From contig JAJDEW010000086.1 in the NCBI GenBank assembly GCA_029259595.1, positions 1-64,000 of the forward strand: a DNA stretch of 64,000 nt, in the 5' to 3' direction. The stretch is from Planctomycetota bacterium. Its GTDB lineage: Bacteria > Planctomycetota > UBA1135 > GCA-002686595. Positions within the stretch are counted from its first letter, which is position 1; each line of letters opens with the position of its first letter. Below are positions 36,303 to 46,085 of the stretch, piece after piece. Below the pieces are notes generated by a model. It worked only from the letters and a program-made list of their open reading frames with translations, searched no databases and was not told the DNA's origin. Both the position numbers and the translations under genes were made by a program.

Positions 36303-39300
36303 ACGTGTCGAAGATCGCGCTCTGGCCGCTGCCGGAGGCCGTGCCGCCGCCCGGGAGGAACATGTGGCCCTGGAAGAGCACGGGGAAGATTCCGTGGCGT
36401 GGCGAGAGCATCGGCTTCTCGCTGCGCCATTCGTTCGTCGTGGGGTTGTAGACGTCGACGCGCGCGTAGACGTTGCCGGGACCGGCGTCGGGATCGTTCT
36501 GAGTCTCGCCGCCGAAGACGTAGAACTCGCCCTTGAACCAGACGGCCTTGCCCATGCCGCCGCGCGCTTCGGGCAGCGGCAAGAGCATCGAACCGGGCTG
36601 CGACGTCGCTTCCCAGAGGTTGGTCGCCGGGTCGTAGATCTGCAGGTCGTCGAAGCCGTTCGTGACGAAGTTGCCGGCGGTGCGACCGCCGAAGACGTAG
36701 AAGCGCTCGCCGTCCGTGGCCGACGCCCCGTGATTGCGACCAGCGGGCAGTGGCGTGCGCCCGGACCAGGTGTTCGCGACCGGGTCGTAGACGGAATGGT
36801 TCGCGACGGTCGACGCACCGACGATGCCGCCGGCCGCGTGGATCTTGCCCCCGATCACCGCGGTCTGGAGCGCACCGCCCGCCCAGGGCATCTGCTGGCC
36901 CTGGGACCAGCTGTTCGAGCCGGGATCGTAGATCTGCACACGCCCTTCCGAACCCGCCCCGAGACCCCCGATCAGATACAGCTTGCCGTCGATGACCTCG
37001 GCCGCGTGGTGATGCCCCGCGAAGATCCGTGGCGCGCGGTTGGACATCCAAGCGCGCGCGAGCAGGTCGTAGCGATACGTGGCCTGGGCCCCCTCGCCCA
37101 CGACGTAGAGGATCCCGTTGATGACGCCCGCCGCGACCTCGCCCAGAGCGACCGGCAGCGGAGCGAGCGCCGACCAGCGCCCGGGCTCTGCGCCTACGCC
37201 GAGCAGGTAACGGAAGGCACCCGCGAGGGTGTCCACGTTGCCTTGCACGGTGACGGCGACATCGAGCAGGTCGGTCGTCGGTGTCGCGTCGGCCGGTACG
37301 AAGCCGACGATGCGCGTGGTGCTGACGGATTGGAGCGAAGCCGGCAGCCCGCCGATCGTCACCGACGTGTTGGCCAGGGTCCCGAAGTTGGCGCCACCGA
37401 TCACGAAGCGCGTCCCGCCCGTCGCGGGCGCACGCCAGGGCGTGATGTCATGCACCTCGACCCCGGTCGGGCTCGGATCGTTCGGCTTCAGGACGACCAC
37501 GGAGTTGTTGCCGAAGTCCATGCCCAACAGGGCGCCCCCCGGGCCCATGCGCACGCTCAGGGCACCGGTGTACGGCGAGATCTCGCTCGTCTGATCGACG
37601 TGCCGACCATCCGCTTCGAGGGCCAGGAGCCGGACCGTTCCGACCCACTTCTGGGCGATCAAGTTCCCGCGCAGCTGACCGCGGAACACGTCCGAGCGGA
37701 ACTCGTCGAGCCCGTCGGTCGAAGGCGCGAAGCCGGTTATGGCCTGCGTGAAGACGTCGGGGATCGAGGGCCCGCTCGACACACCCCGGAAGACGTTCTG
37801 GCGCACGTCCGTACGACCCCGGCTGCGGTTCGGGTGGCCGTAGTAGTTGCCGTACTCGATCAGGTTGAGCTCGTCGAAATCGTAGGGATCGGGCGCTTCC
37901 GAGGAAGCCCCGGTCGACGCGGCGCCGAAGTCCGTGTTCGGTCCGTTGTCCGTCGCGTACAGGAGTCCGCCCGTCGTGAGCAAGAGGTCGTAGGGATTCC
38001 GAAGGCCGGCGGCATGCACCGAGACGTCGATGTTCGCCGCCACGTCCACGCCCTCGCCGGAGACTTGGTCGTTGTCGGGCAAGCCGGACAGCGAGTCCAG
38101 ATACGTGACGCTCCCGTTGAAGCCCGCCCGCGAGAGGTGCACCTTCAGGATCGCGGCGGAGAGCGGAGACTCGACCAGATCGCCGCTGTTCGGGTGCTTG
38201 ACGCCGGCGTTCGTGTTGCTCCCGACGGCGACCAGCAGATCGCCGTTGTTGTCGAACACGAGCCCGTTCATGCCGTGGTCGTGGTTCGACGTCGGCAGCC
38301 CCGAGACCACCGTCACCGGCGTGTTGAAGCCAGGACCTTCGACGTAGCTGATCATCCCCGTGTACGGCGACGGAGCGGAGAACGAACCGCCACCGTTCAG
38401 GAAGTGCTTGCCGTGGGACAGGTAGAGCCGGACCGGCGTGGCCGGGTCGTAGGGATGGGTCGCGATCCCGAGGACGTTGTTGTTCGAGAGCCCCGAAACG
38501 CCGGGGAAGGTCGTCTTGCTCACGACGCCGTAGGAGTCGTCGAACACGATCCGCGTCACACGCCCGTCCAGCGAGGCCACGTAGAAGTTGCCGTCCGGCC
38601 CCCAGACTCCCGTCGTGGGCGAGGGCACGCCGGTGACCGGCGTACCCGGGTCGAAGTCGATCGGAACGGGACCGTTGGCGTCGTAGACGTAGTCGCGCGC
38701 GTTGCTCTCCCCCGCCGGGGTCTCGACGGTCACCTGCACGGTGCCGGGAATGCCGCCGGGCGAGAGCAGCTCGAGCTTGGTCGGCGACCAGCTCAAGAAG
38801 TCGTCCTCGTCGAGGTTGACCGCGCCGAAGTGGACGACGACCGAATCCTTGGGAAAGAAGCCCTGCCCCGAGATCTCGACGAAGTTGCCTCCGACCGTCG
38901 CGCCGACGCCGGGCATCGTGTTGATCACGGGCAAGAGCCCCGTCTCGTCGTGGGTCAGGTCGGCCGCGTCGATCGGCTCGGTCGCACCACCGTCGACCTG
39001 CACCGCGACGCCCAAGGGGAGGTCGCCGAGGTCGTCGACCGCGAAGCGCACCTCGAGCTCGTGAACTCCTACCGCGAGGCTCTGCTGGCCGCTGATCGGA
39101 AGGCCTTCGAGCTCGATGCGGTGGTCCGCACCGCCGCTGACGATGAATTCGAACAGGCCGGCCGTCGTCACGGCGTAGCCGAAGTTCATGCGCACCATGA
39201 CGTCACCGCCATAGGGCGAGCGGCCCACGGCCGTGGTGCCCGTGACGCTCGGGCTCGCGACGACTTCGGCGTAGTCCGCGTTGGTCGGTACGGCATCGAG

Positions 39301-41013
39301 CAGAGCTCCCGCGCTGGAGCCGCTGGCATCGTAGTAGTGGACGAGCACGCCGGGCACCTCGTCGGTCCCGAGCACATCGACGGCGACGGTGTCGTCGAGA
39401 AAGCGCTGGGGAACGCTGTCGTCGCCGATCTCGAGCTTGATCTCGTGTGACCCCAGCCCCAGGTTCGGCAAGGCCAAGGGCGAGCTGGACAGCAGCAGCG
39501 CCGCTTCGGTCCACGCGAAGCTGACGAGCGCCCGTCCCGGCTCGTGGGTGTGCGAACTGGTTCCGTCCAGGACCAGGGATTCGACGCCGTTCCCGTCGTA
39601 GTCGACGACGAAACCGGGGGCATTGATCACGACGTGCAGGTAGGGATCGCCTTCGTGTCCGCCGAGCCCGCGCGCGACCACGTTGCGCTGTCCGAAGTCG
39701 CCCTCGAAGCGCAGGACGATCGTGTCGAACTGCTCTTCCAGGGGCGCGAAGGTGACGTCGATCTCGCGCGACTCACCCGGAGCCAGCGTGAGCCCCAGTT
39801 CGTGCGTGACGTTCGTGCGCCCGCCAGCGTAGATCATGCCGTCGAGGTCGAGCGAGAAGCTCTCCCCGTTGCCGCTGCCCCCCAGGAGGAAGCGCAGGCG
39901 CTCGATCACGAGCTCGCCCAGTCCCTCGTTCGTGATCGTCAAGGGCAGAACGTCACTTCCGCCGGTCGACACGGCGCCGAAGTCGAGCGTCGTCGGCGTC
40001 GCGATCACCATCGGCTTCGAGACCACCTCGACCGCCGCCAAGCTGGCCTCGTCGACGACGCCTTCGAGGCGCATGTCGAGCACGCCGTCCTCCACGACCA
40101 CACCGAGTTCGACCGTGTACGCCGTGCGTGCGCCCGCGGCACCGAAGACGTCCAGTCCGTCGATCACCTTCGTCTCCTCGAGGAAGACGTCGAAGATCCG
40201 CGCCCCCAGCGCCTCCGCTTCCGTCTCCGCGAAGTGCAACGTGACCGCGTAGAACGAAGGCTCGGCGACGCCGAGCGCGTACGAGAACGAAGGCCCCCGA
40301 CGCTGGTTGGCGTAGAGCGCGTCGTCGTCGGTTCCTTCGATGTCCCCGCCCACGACCGTCGTCGACCCGCCCTGGGCGCCGTAGTCTTGCGTCCAGTCCA
40401 CGCCGGCCCCGTCGGTGAACTCGCCCGCACCGACCTGGATCCGGATGTCGTCCCCGATCGGCCCCGTGCACTGGCCGTGCAGCGTGACGAAGACCTCCCA
40501 GCCGGAGGCCAGATCGTTGCGCACATAGAGCCGGGCCGAGCGATCGCCCCGGCGGCCGGGCTCGAAGTAGACCTCGACGTCCTGTTCGGCCGCGGGGGCC
40601 AGGAGGAAGGGGACGCCGCCCCCACCCGCGAGCTCGACGATCCAGTCGTCCGTATCGTTGCCGACGATCTCGAGGTCGGTGACCGTCACCGGGACCGCAC
40701 TCGTGTTGCGCACGGTGACGACCAGCCCGCCTTCGCGTTCGGGATCGCCGCGCGGATCGATGTCGTGCACGTCCGTGGGCCCGAGGTCGATCCGCTGGCG
40801 GGTCGCCGGAAAGTCGAGTCGGTGCGGGGTCACGACCAGCGAGTCGTCCTCGACCGGATCCACTTCCAGGACGTCCTGCCCCAGCGCGGTGACCGTCGCC
40901 GCCTGCTCAGCGCTCGGCGTCGCGACGCCGGAGTCTCCCGCGGGAGCGCACGCCGCGAAGAGACCGCAGAACAACAGGAGTAGGGTCCGGAGCCGGAGCG
41001 AGTTCTGGGACAC
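36289..41013 (-). CDS. Giant multi-domain lipoprotein: malectin, sugar-dehydrogenase propeller, IPT/TIG and kelch domains
   Basis: 1574 residues from GTG 41013, which gives a clean lipoprotein signal (LRTLLLLFCGLFAAC, Cys22); ATG 41118 would add 35 Pro/Ser-rich residues. Domains in order (approximate): Hydin-like immunoglobulin 55-185, malectin-type sugar-binding 185-335, a second Hydin-like domain 337-457, PA14-like region 554-688, IPT/TIG 692-788, glucose/sorbosone-dehydrogenase-like propeller 790-1178 (GVWGPDGNFYVASLDGRV, NHDHGMNGLVFDNNG, AAGLRNPYDLLL), second IPT/TIG 1190-1270, and a kelch propeller 1274-1571 (YVFGG and IYDPATNLW repeats). It is probably outer-surface, binding or oxidising polysaccharide; the reaction is unproven. 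Confidence 0.88.
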   Translation of the reverse strand: MSQNSLRLRTLLLLFCGLFAACAPAGDSGVATPSAEQAATVTALGQDVLEVDPVEDDSLVVTPHRLDFPATRQRIDLGPTDVHDIDPRGDPEREGGLVVTVRNTSAVPVTVTDLEIVGNDTDDWIVELAGGGGVPFLLAPAAEQDVEVYFEPGRRGDRSARLYVRNDLASGWEVFVTLHGQCTGPIGDDIRIQVGAGEFTDGAGVDWTQDYGAQGGSTTVVGGDIEGTDDDALYANQRRGPSFSYALGVAEPSFYAVTLHFAETEAEALGARIFDVFLEETKVIDGLDVFGAAGARTAYTVELGVVVEDGVLDMRLEGVVDEASLAAVEVVSKPMVIATPTTLDFGAVSTGGSDVLPLTITNEGLGELVIERLRFLLGGSGNGESFSLDLDGMIYAGGRTNVTHELGLTLAPGESREIDVTFAPLEEQFDTIVLRFEGDFGQRNVVARGLGGHEGDPYLHVVINAPGFVVDYDGNGVESLVLDGTSSHTHEPGRALVSFAWTEAALLLSSSPLALPNLGLGSHEIKLEIGDDSVPQRFLDDTVAVDVLGTDEVPGVLVHYYDASGSSAGALLDAVPTNADYAEVVASPSVTGTTAVGRSPYGGDVMVRMNFGYAVTTAGLFEFIVSGGADHRIELEGLPISGQQSLAVGVHELEVRFAVDDLGDLPLGVAVQVDGGATEPIDAADLTHDETGLLPVINTMPGVGATVGGNFVEISGQGFFPKDSVVVHFGAVNLDEDDFLSWSPTKLELLSPGGIPGTVQVTVETPAGESNARDYVYDANGPVPIDFDPGTPVTGVPSPTTGVWGPDGNFYVASLDGRVTRIVFDDSYGVVSKTTFPGVSGLSNNNVLGIATHPYDPATPVRLYLSHGKHFLNGGGSFSAPSPYTGMISYVEGPGFNTPVTVVSGLPTSNHDHGMNGLVFDNNGDLLVAVGSNTNAGVKHPNSGDLVESPLSAAILKVHLSRAGFNGSVTYLDSLSGLPDNDQVSGEGVDVAANIDVSVHAAGLRNPYDLLLTTGGLLYATDNGPNTDFGAASTGASSEAPDPYDFDELNLIEYGNYYGHPNRSRGRTDVRQNVFRGVSSGPSIPDVFTQAITGFAPSTDGLDEFRSDVFRGQLRGNLIAQKWVGTVRLLALEADGRHVDQTSEISPYTGALSVRMGPGGALLGMDFGNNSVVVLKPNDPSPTGVEVHDITPWRAPATGGTRFVIGGANFGTLANTSVTIGGLPASLQSVSTTRIVGFVPADATPTTDLLDVAVTVQGNVDTLAGAFRYLLGVGAEPGRWSALAPLPVALGEVAAGVINGILYVVGEGAQATYRYDLLARAWMSNRAPRIFAGHHHAAEVIDGKLYLIGGLGAGSEGRVQIYDPGSNSWSQGQQMPWAGGALQTAVIGGKIHAAGGIVGASTVANHSVYDPVANTWSGRTPLPAGRNHGASATDGERFYVFGGRTAGNFVTNGFDDLQIYDPATNLWEATSQPGSMLLPLPEARGGMGKAVWFKGEFYVFGGETQNDPDAGPGNVYARVDVYNPTTNEWRSEKPMLSPRHGIFPVLFQGHMFLPGGGTASGSGQSAIFDTFTRQ

Positions 41014-41273
41014 GTCGCTGGGAGCCTTGGAAGGAGACGGAGGAGGATACGGCGGGGGGAGCCGAGCGAGAGACGAGCCAGGAGACGAGAAAGGCGCTGA
41101 AGCGCACGGAAACGCCATTTTCCAGCCTACTAAGAACGTTCGGGAAGCGCTGGATGGTCCCTCGATTTGGGACAAATGTCGGCGGCTCGGGCGGGCTCGC
41201 GCGGACACGTCCGAAAGGCTTTCGCGAACGAAAACGGGGGGGCGCGGATCGTGAGCGGAGGTCGAAGGGCGCT

Positions 41274-41615
41274 TCAGACCCCGCTCGCCGGGGGACGGGG
41301 ACGCCGTTCGAAGATGCGCCGCTCGAAGAGCGCCACGGCGCTCTCCGTCCGCCGGTAGCCCCAGTGCTGGAGGACGTCTTCGACCCGCTCGACCGGCTCC
41401 CGCAGGCCGCGCGTCGCCCGGTTCACACCATCGACCAGGAAGGCCTCGAGGCCCGGAATCTCGCGCAGAGCGCGGGCCACGCGTCCACGCGAAGCCTCGG
41501 CCGTCAGGAGCAGATGGCGCACGAACCCGAGCCGACAACCGAGGGCGCGGCGGTCCTCGGGGTTCGACAGGAGCTCGGGAGGCGGAAGGAGTTTCTCGGG
41601 GGAGCCAGAGTCCAC
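41274..41615 (-). CDS. Small protein of unknown function
   Basis: 113 residues from a GTG at 41615. It is helical and basic, with LLSNPEDRRALGCRLGFVRHLLLTAEASRGRVARALREIPGL-like amphipathic stretches and a C-terminal Arg/Pro-rich tail. No family was recognised. Codon use matches neighbouring genes (G/C at third positions), which supports it being real, but no strong ribosome binding site is seen. It lies between the epimerase gene and the giant lipoprotein gene, all on the minus strand. Confidence 0.5.
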   Translation of the reverse strand: MDSGSPEKLLPPPELLSNPEDRRALGCRLGFVRHLLLTAEASRGRVARALREIPGLEAFLVDGVNRATRGLREPVERVEDVLQHWGYRRTESAVALFERRIFERRPRPPASGV

Positions 41616-41679
41616 ATTCGAACGTACCCCGCTTGGAGGCGAGCGCCAAAACGCGCTCGGAAAGTCGCCTCCGAAGACG

Positions 41680-42675
41680 TCAACGCCCCGGCTCGAGGGC
41701 CCGCGCGCGCCGCCGCGGAGCCGCGGCCACGACCTCGCGCAGGATCCCGTCGAGGTCGAAGTGCGGCCGAAACCCCGTCCAGCCCGCAAGGCGCTCGAGC
41801 GCCGGCCGCCGACGGGGAATGTCGTCCACGTCGATGCCATAAGCCTCGCGATAGGGCATGCGCACGATCGGCGAGCGTGACCCGGTCACGGACACGACCC
41901 GCTGCGCGAGCTCGAGAATCGAAACCTCCTCGTCCGACCCCACGTTCACGACCTGGCCCCACGCGCGCTCGGTTTCGAGCAGGAGCCCGACGGCCCGAAC
42001 GGCGTCCTGGACGGCCAGGAACGAACGCGTCTGCGTGCCATCCCCGAAGACCGTCAGCGGCTCGCCCGCCAGCGCCTGGCGGACGAAGTTCGGCAAGACC
42101 ATGCCGTAGCGTCCCCGCTGCCGGGCCCCGACCGTGTTGAAGAAGCGCACCACGAGGACCCGCAGCCCCTCCGAGCGCGCGAGCGCGAAGGCCGTCCGTT
42201 CGGAGAGCGCCTTGGTCGCCGCATAGATCCACCGGCGCTCCTCGGGGTGCGGCAGCTCGATCGCCGCCTCCTCCCGAAACGGCGGCTCGCGCCGCCCGTA
42301 CACCTCGGACGTCGACGCGAGCAGCACCTCGCGCCCGTGGCGCGCGGCGGCCCGCAGGACGTTGAGCGAGCCCGTCACGTTGGTCTCGACCGTCCGAGCG
42401 GGCGCAGCGAGCACGAGCCGCACCCCCACCACCGCGGCCATGTGCAAGACGCGCTCGTGCGCCGCCACCAGCCGCTCGACCAGCGCCTCGTCCGTGACCG
42501 AGCCCTGGACGAACTCGAACCCGGGTGCGTCTTGCCAGGCGCTCAGATTGGACAGCCGGCCGGTCGAGAGGTCGTCGAGCACCGTCACCCGCCCGCCCTG
42601 CGCCAGGGCCTCGGCGACCAGGGCCGAACCGAGGAAACCGGCTCCACCGGTGACGAGAATGCGGGGGACCTTCAT
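41680..42675 (-). CDS. NAD-dependent epimerase/dehydratase (extended SDR, nucleotide-sugar type)
   Basis: 331 residues. The Rossmann motif GGAGFLG is at 10-16, LASTSEVYG carries the active-site Ser/Thr near 131, and YAATK at 151-155 is the catalytic Tyr-x3-Lys. FFNTVGARQRGRYGMVLPNFV and FGDGTQTRSF are typical of UDP-sugar epimerases and decarboxylases, so the substrate is probably a UDP-hexose or UDP-glucuronate. It acts in the cytoplasm in nucleotide-sugar supply for surface polysaccharides. The ATG at 42675 follows the family start MKVPRILVTGG. The 215 bp between it and the aspartoacylase-like gene hold nothing recognisable. Confidence 0.92.
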   Translation of the reverse strand: MKVPRILVTGGAGFLGSALVAEALAQGGRVTVLDDLSTGRLSNLSAWQDAPGFEFVQGSVTDEALVERLVAAHERVLHMAAVVGVRLVLAAPARTVETNVTGSLNVLRAAARHGREVLLASTSEVYGRREPPFREEAAIELPHPEERRWIYAATKALSERTAFALARSEGLRVLVVRFFNTVGARQRGRYGMVLPNFVRQALAGEPLTVFGDGTQTRSFLAVQDAVRAVGLLLETERAWGQVVNVGSDEEVSILELAQRVVSVTGSRSPIVRMPYREAYGIDVDDIPRRRPALERLAGWTGFRPHFDLDGILREVVAAAPRRRARALEPGR

Positions 42676-42890
42676 GGCGTGGGGTCGCTGACGCCTGAGA
42701 GCCGCCTGTCTTCCTGCGCACCCGGGCGAGCTGCGCGCGGGGGGCGCCGGCGCCGGGAGAGGAGACGGCCGTGGCGACGGCCAGTGGACACCTCCCGCCC
42801 CCCGCCATCAACCGCAAGCGTCCCACAACAGGCCAGGTTCCCTCGCGGAGCGGGCTCGGGAAGCGGGATCCCGGCCAGGGAGACCCTGCC

Positions 42891-44072
42891 TCAGGCCTCG
42901 GGGCGGCGAACGAAGACGAGGAAGCCCTCGACCTTGCGGCTGCGCCGGAAGCCGAAGAGATGGAAGACGTCCACGACGCCGAAGCGCGCGATGCGGGGAT
43001 CGACCAGAAACACGCGCGGGTTGTGCGGATGGCGATGGACCCCCGGCAAGAAGCGCAGGAGCCCCCCGAGGCGCAGGCGCCGCAGGAAGGCCGAGAGCCG
43101 CATCCAGAAGGGCTGGACCTCGCTTCCGAGGAAGAAGCCGTCGTTGCCCTGCCCCTGGTAGCGCGGCATCAACAAAAGCCCCGTCAGCGGACCGCGGACG
43201 ACGCGCTCGCGCTCCTCGCCCGACCAGGCCAGGACCTCGCCCTTCTCCACCAGGTGGAAGTTCGTGTAGCCCGGCTCCATCTCGAACACCTCGCCCGAGG
43301 CGATGCCGTGGCGGTAGCGGATCTCGACCACCTCGGGCATGCCCCAGGCGGTCTGGCCGAGGAGGTCGCGCAGCCCCTCGATGTCGGGGACGTCTTCGGC
43401 GGCGACGAGGCCCAGGGCTTCGAGGCCGAGCCAGATCGCGGCGGCATGGTGGTCGACGGTCGATTCGAGCTCGTTCTGGCCGCCCTCGAGGCACACGGCC
43501 ACGTGACCTTTCTCGCCGAGCCAGGCCAACAGGGTTCCGTCGACGCTCTCCTCCAGCCCGAGCAGGAGCGGCACGGGCAGCGCCAGCGCCAGGCGCCGGT
43601 TCTGCAGCGTGTCCGCCATGATCGTGAAGGGGCAACCGTCGGCGGAGGTCGAGTGCAGATCGAGCAGGCCCACCTTCGACCAAGCTTGCGCGTCCATGTG
43701 CTCGCGCAGCGCTCCCCAGAGCTCGCGTTGCTCGCGATCCTCGGCGCGGTCCTCCTCCGGCGCCTGGCGCTGGAGCTTGTCCACGCGCTCGTCGGTCCAG
43801 GCGCGGTTCAGGTCCCGATCGAGGTAGCGGACCCCCATCTGCAGCGCGCTCTTGTTGCCGACCAGCGCGACGAAGCGGCCGCGGATCGGCGTCTCGCGCT
43901 GGCGCAGCTCGGCCAGAACGCGCGCGGCGGCGAGAACGCCGGCCGGCTCGTTGCCGTGCAGGCCACCGAGCACGAGAAACAGGGGACCGGGTCGGCCCTG
44001 CTCCCAGACCCCGTGGACGCGCTCGTCGAGCAGCGCCTCGTGTCCTTCGATCAGGCTTCCTCGCGCAACCAT
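42891..44072 (-). CDS. Succinylglutamate desuccinylase/aspartoacylase family zinc hydrolase
   Basis: 393 residues. Zinc ligands are recognisable: GGLHGNEPAG (His39, Glu42) and LLDLHSTSADG (His140). YLDRDLNR with Arg90 matches the carboxylate-binding motif. The family removes acyl groups from N-acyl amino acids. The C-terminal 120 residues, rich in Arg and aromatics, are not typical. Its start lies 22 bp inside the end of the GCS2-CBS gene, so the two are translationally linked; this suggests a shared pathway for making and breaking gamma-glutamyl- or similar amide bonds. The substrate is not known. Confidence 0.88.
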   Translation of the reverse strand: MVARGSLIEGHEALLDERVHGVWEQGRPGPLFLVLGGLHGNEPAGVLAAARVLAELRQRETPIRGRFVALVGNKSALQMGVRYLDRDLNRAWTDERVDKLQRQAPEEDRAEDREQRELWGALREHMDAQAWSKVGLLDLHSTSADGCPFTIMADTLQNRRLALALPVPLLLGLEESVDGTLLAWLGEKGHVAVCLEGGQNELESTVDHHAAAIWLGLEALGLVAAEDVPDIEGLRDLLGQTAWGMPEVVEIRYRHGIASGEVFEMEPGYTNFHLVEKGEVLAWSGEERERVVRGPLTGLLLMPRYQGQGNDGFFLGSEVQPFWMRLSAFLRRLRLGGLLRFLPGVHRHPHNPRVFLVDPRIARFGVVDVFHLFGFRRSRKVEGFLVFVRRPEA

Positions 44073-45967
44073 CGATCAAGCAGCTTGGCCGCGACCTCCA
44101 TCAGGTCCCCTTCGGTGACGATGCCGACGAGTCGCTCGCCCTGGACGACGGGCAGGCAACCGACCTTCTTCTCGCGCATCAGCGCGATGGCGTCGAGCGT
44201 GCTGGTCTCCGGACCGACGGTGACCGGGTCCTTGCGCATGATCTCGCGCACGGCGACGGCACGGCCGTCCTCGCGCTGGCCGCCGCCGACCATGCGCAGG
44301 AGCTGGCGGTGCGTGATCAGACCGACGAGCTTGCCGCGCTCGTCCTCGACCGGCACGTGTCGGAGATGCTCCCAGTCCATGACGCTGGCCGCGAGGTCGA
44401 CGAGGTCCTCGGGATGCACGGTGAAGAGGTCGCCGGTCATCAGCTGACCAACGGTCCGGTAACTCGCCCGGATGTCGTCCGTGCCCTGGATCGTGGCTAG
44501 CTTCCAGCGGTGCACCGGCTCGCCCGTCTTCTGGTTCTCGAGCGTCACGGAGGTCAGGGCGCGGTAGCGCTCGTCCGCACTGCCCTGCTGCCCCATCCCC
44601 TCCAGCGAGTCGAGGAACCACTGGGCTCCGGTGCGGCCGCTCGCGACGCGTTCTTCGATGACCCCGATGTAGCGGTCGATGTCCGCGGAGGCCAAACCGT
44701 GGGCCAGGAGGCCCTCGCGGGCGAGCGGCGCCAGGTGCTTGCCGATCAATTCGTCTGCGCCGACGGAGCGGCCACCGATCCAGTCCAGGCGGGCGTTGAG
44801 TCCGTAGCGGGCGGCGGCCATGAAGTTCTGCTTGGCATCGTCGAAGGCCATGGCCTTCGACACGTCGCCGTATTCGTCGGCCAGAGCGCACATGAGACCG
44901 AAGTAGAAGGCCGCGTTGGCCACCTCGTCGACCACGGAAGGCCCTGCAGGCAGCACCCGGTTCTCGATCCGGATGTGGGGCACCCCGTCGGCGACCCCGT
45001 AGCAGGGCCTGTTCCAGCGGTAAACCGTGCCGTTGTGCAGGCGCAGGGCCTTGAGCGACGGGACCCGCCCGCGCTCGATCTCCTCCAGCGGCGACTCCTC
45101 GAGCTCGGTCGCGATCAGCACCCGGAAGCGGGCCACGTCCTCGCGGAAGATCTCCATCACGGACTCGCGGACCCAGTCGTCGCCGAAGCTCACGCGCATG
45201 CGCCCGCCGCGCTGGGTGTGCGCCTCGGAGCGGGTATCGAGCGACTGCTGGAAGAGCGCGACGCGCGTCTCGTGCCACAGCCGATGTCGCAGGAGCACCG
45301 GCGAATTAACCGCGGCGGCGAGCACGGGCGCGGTCACGACCTGGGCCAGGTTGTAGAGGTGAGCGAACTCCTGCGGTGCCACCTGGAAGTGGACCTGGAA
45401 GCTCGTGTTGCAGGCTTCCAGCATCACGTTGTCGTGCGTCGTCTGCAGCTCGTCGAGGCCCTTGATCAGGGTCCGGAACTCGCCGCCGCGCAGCTCGCGC
45501 ATGACGTGGTTCAGCTGGTAGAAGCGCGGGATCGGCGTCATCGAATCGAGCCCGAGGTTCTTCTTCTCGAGCGTCGGCAAGATGCCGGTCATCACCACAC
45601 CGACGCCCTCCGTCGCAGCCGCTTCGCGCGCCTCGTTCAAGAACTGGTCGAGCAGCGCTTCCATGCGCGCGAGGCAGTCCCCGTCGAGCACGAGCGGCGG
45701 CAGGTTCGCCTCGAGGTTGAAGAGTCCGAGCTCGGTCGTGAAGTGGGAGCGGTCCAGCTTCTCCAGGATCGACAACGCACGGTTCGCGGGCGCGAAGGAG
45801 CGATCGACCAGGAAGAGTTCCTGCTCCGCTCCGATGCGGCGTACGCCGGTCTCGATCATCTCACGATCGATCATCGTCTCGAGCGCCCGCACGTCCTCCA
45901 GGAGCGCCCGCATGAAGGCGCGCAGGTTCTCGTTGTCGACGCCTTCGTGGATCTCGTGTTCGCCCAT
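44051..45967 (-). CDS. GCS2-family carboxylate-amine ligase fused to a CBS pair
   Basis: 638 residues. Residues about 30-480 match the glutamate-cysteine ligase family 2 fold: GAEQELFLVD, TELGLFNLEANLPPLVLDG, ACNTSFQVHFQV, GGRMRVSFGDDW, and HIRIENRVLPAGPSVVDEVANAAFY. Residues about 510-638 hold two CBS domains (VGQLMTGDLFTVHPEDLVDLAASVM; AVREIMRKDPVTVGPETSTLDAIALM), which commonly bind AMP, ATP or S-adenosylmethionine and regulate activity. It would join a glutamate gamma-carboxyl or similar to an amine with ATP. It is the first gene of a two-gene operon with the aspartoacylase-like hydrolase. Confidence 0.9.
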   Translation of the reverse strand: MGEHEIHEGVDNENLRAFMRALLEDVRALETMIDREMIETGVRRIGAEQELFLVDRSFAPANRALSILEKLDRSHFTTELGLFNLEANLPPLVLDGDCLARMEALLDQFLNEAREAAATEGVGVVMTGILPTLEKKNLGLDSMTPIPRFYQLNHVMRELRGGEFRTLIKGLDELQTTHDNVMLEACNTSFQVHFQVAPQEFAHLYNLAQVVTAPVLAAAVNSPVLLRHRLWHETRVALFQQSLDTRSEAHTQRGGRMRVSFGDDWVRESVMEIFREDVARFRVLIATELEESPLEEIERGRVPSLKALRLHNGTVYRWNRPCYGVADGVPHIRIENRVLPAGPSVVDEVANAAFYFGLMCALADEYGDVSKAMAFDDAKQNFMAAARYGLNARLDWIGGRSVGADELIGKHLAPLAREGLLAHGLASADIDRYIGVIEERVASGRTGAQWFLDSLEGMGQQGSADERYRALTSVTLENQKTGEPVHRWKLATIQGTDDIRASYRTVGQLMTGDLFTVHPEDLVDLAASVMDWEHLRHVPVEDERGKLVGLITHRQLLRMVGGGQREDGRAVAVREIMRKDPVTVGPETSTLDAIALMREKKVGCLPVVQGERLVGIVTEGDLMEVAAKLLDRWLREEA

Positions 45968-46085
45968 GGGCCTTTGGTGCAGGGGTGGGTGGCGAGGGGG
46001 ACTCTGGCCCGCGCAGCATAACAGGCCCGCGCGTCGGGGCCTCGCTCCCCTCGTTCCCCCCCCGGCGATCCCCTACCATGCGCCG

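Noticed and set aside
35986-39450. Long plus-strand open frame opposite the giant lipoprotein
   Set aside because: Antisense shadow; no domains, and the minus strand has a clear succession of known folds.
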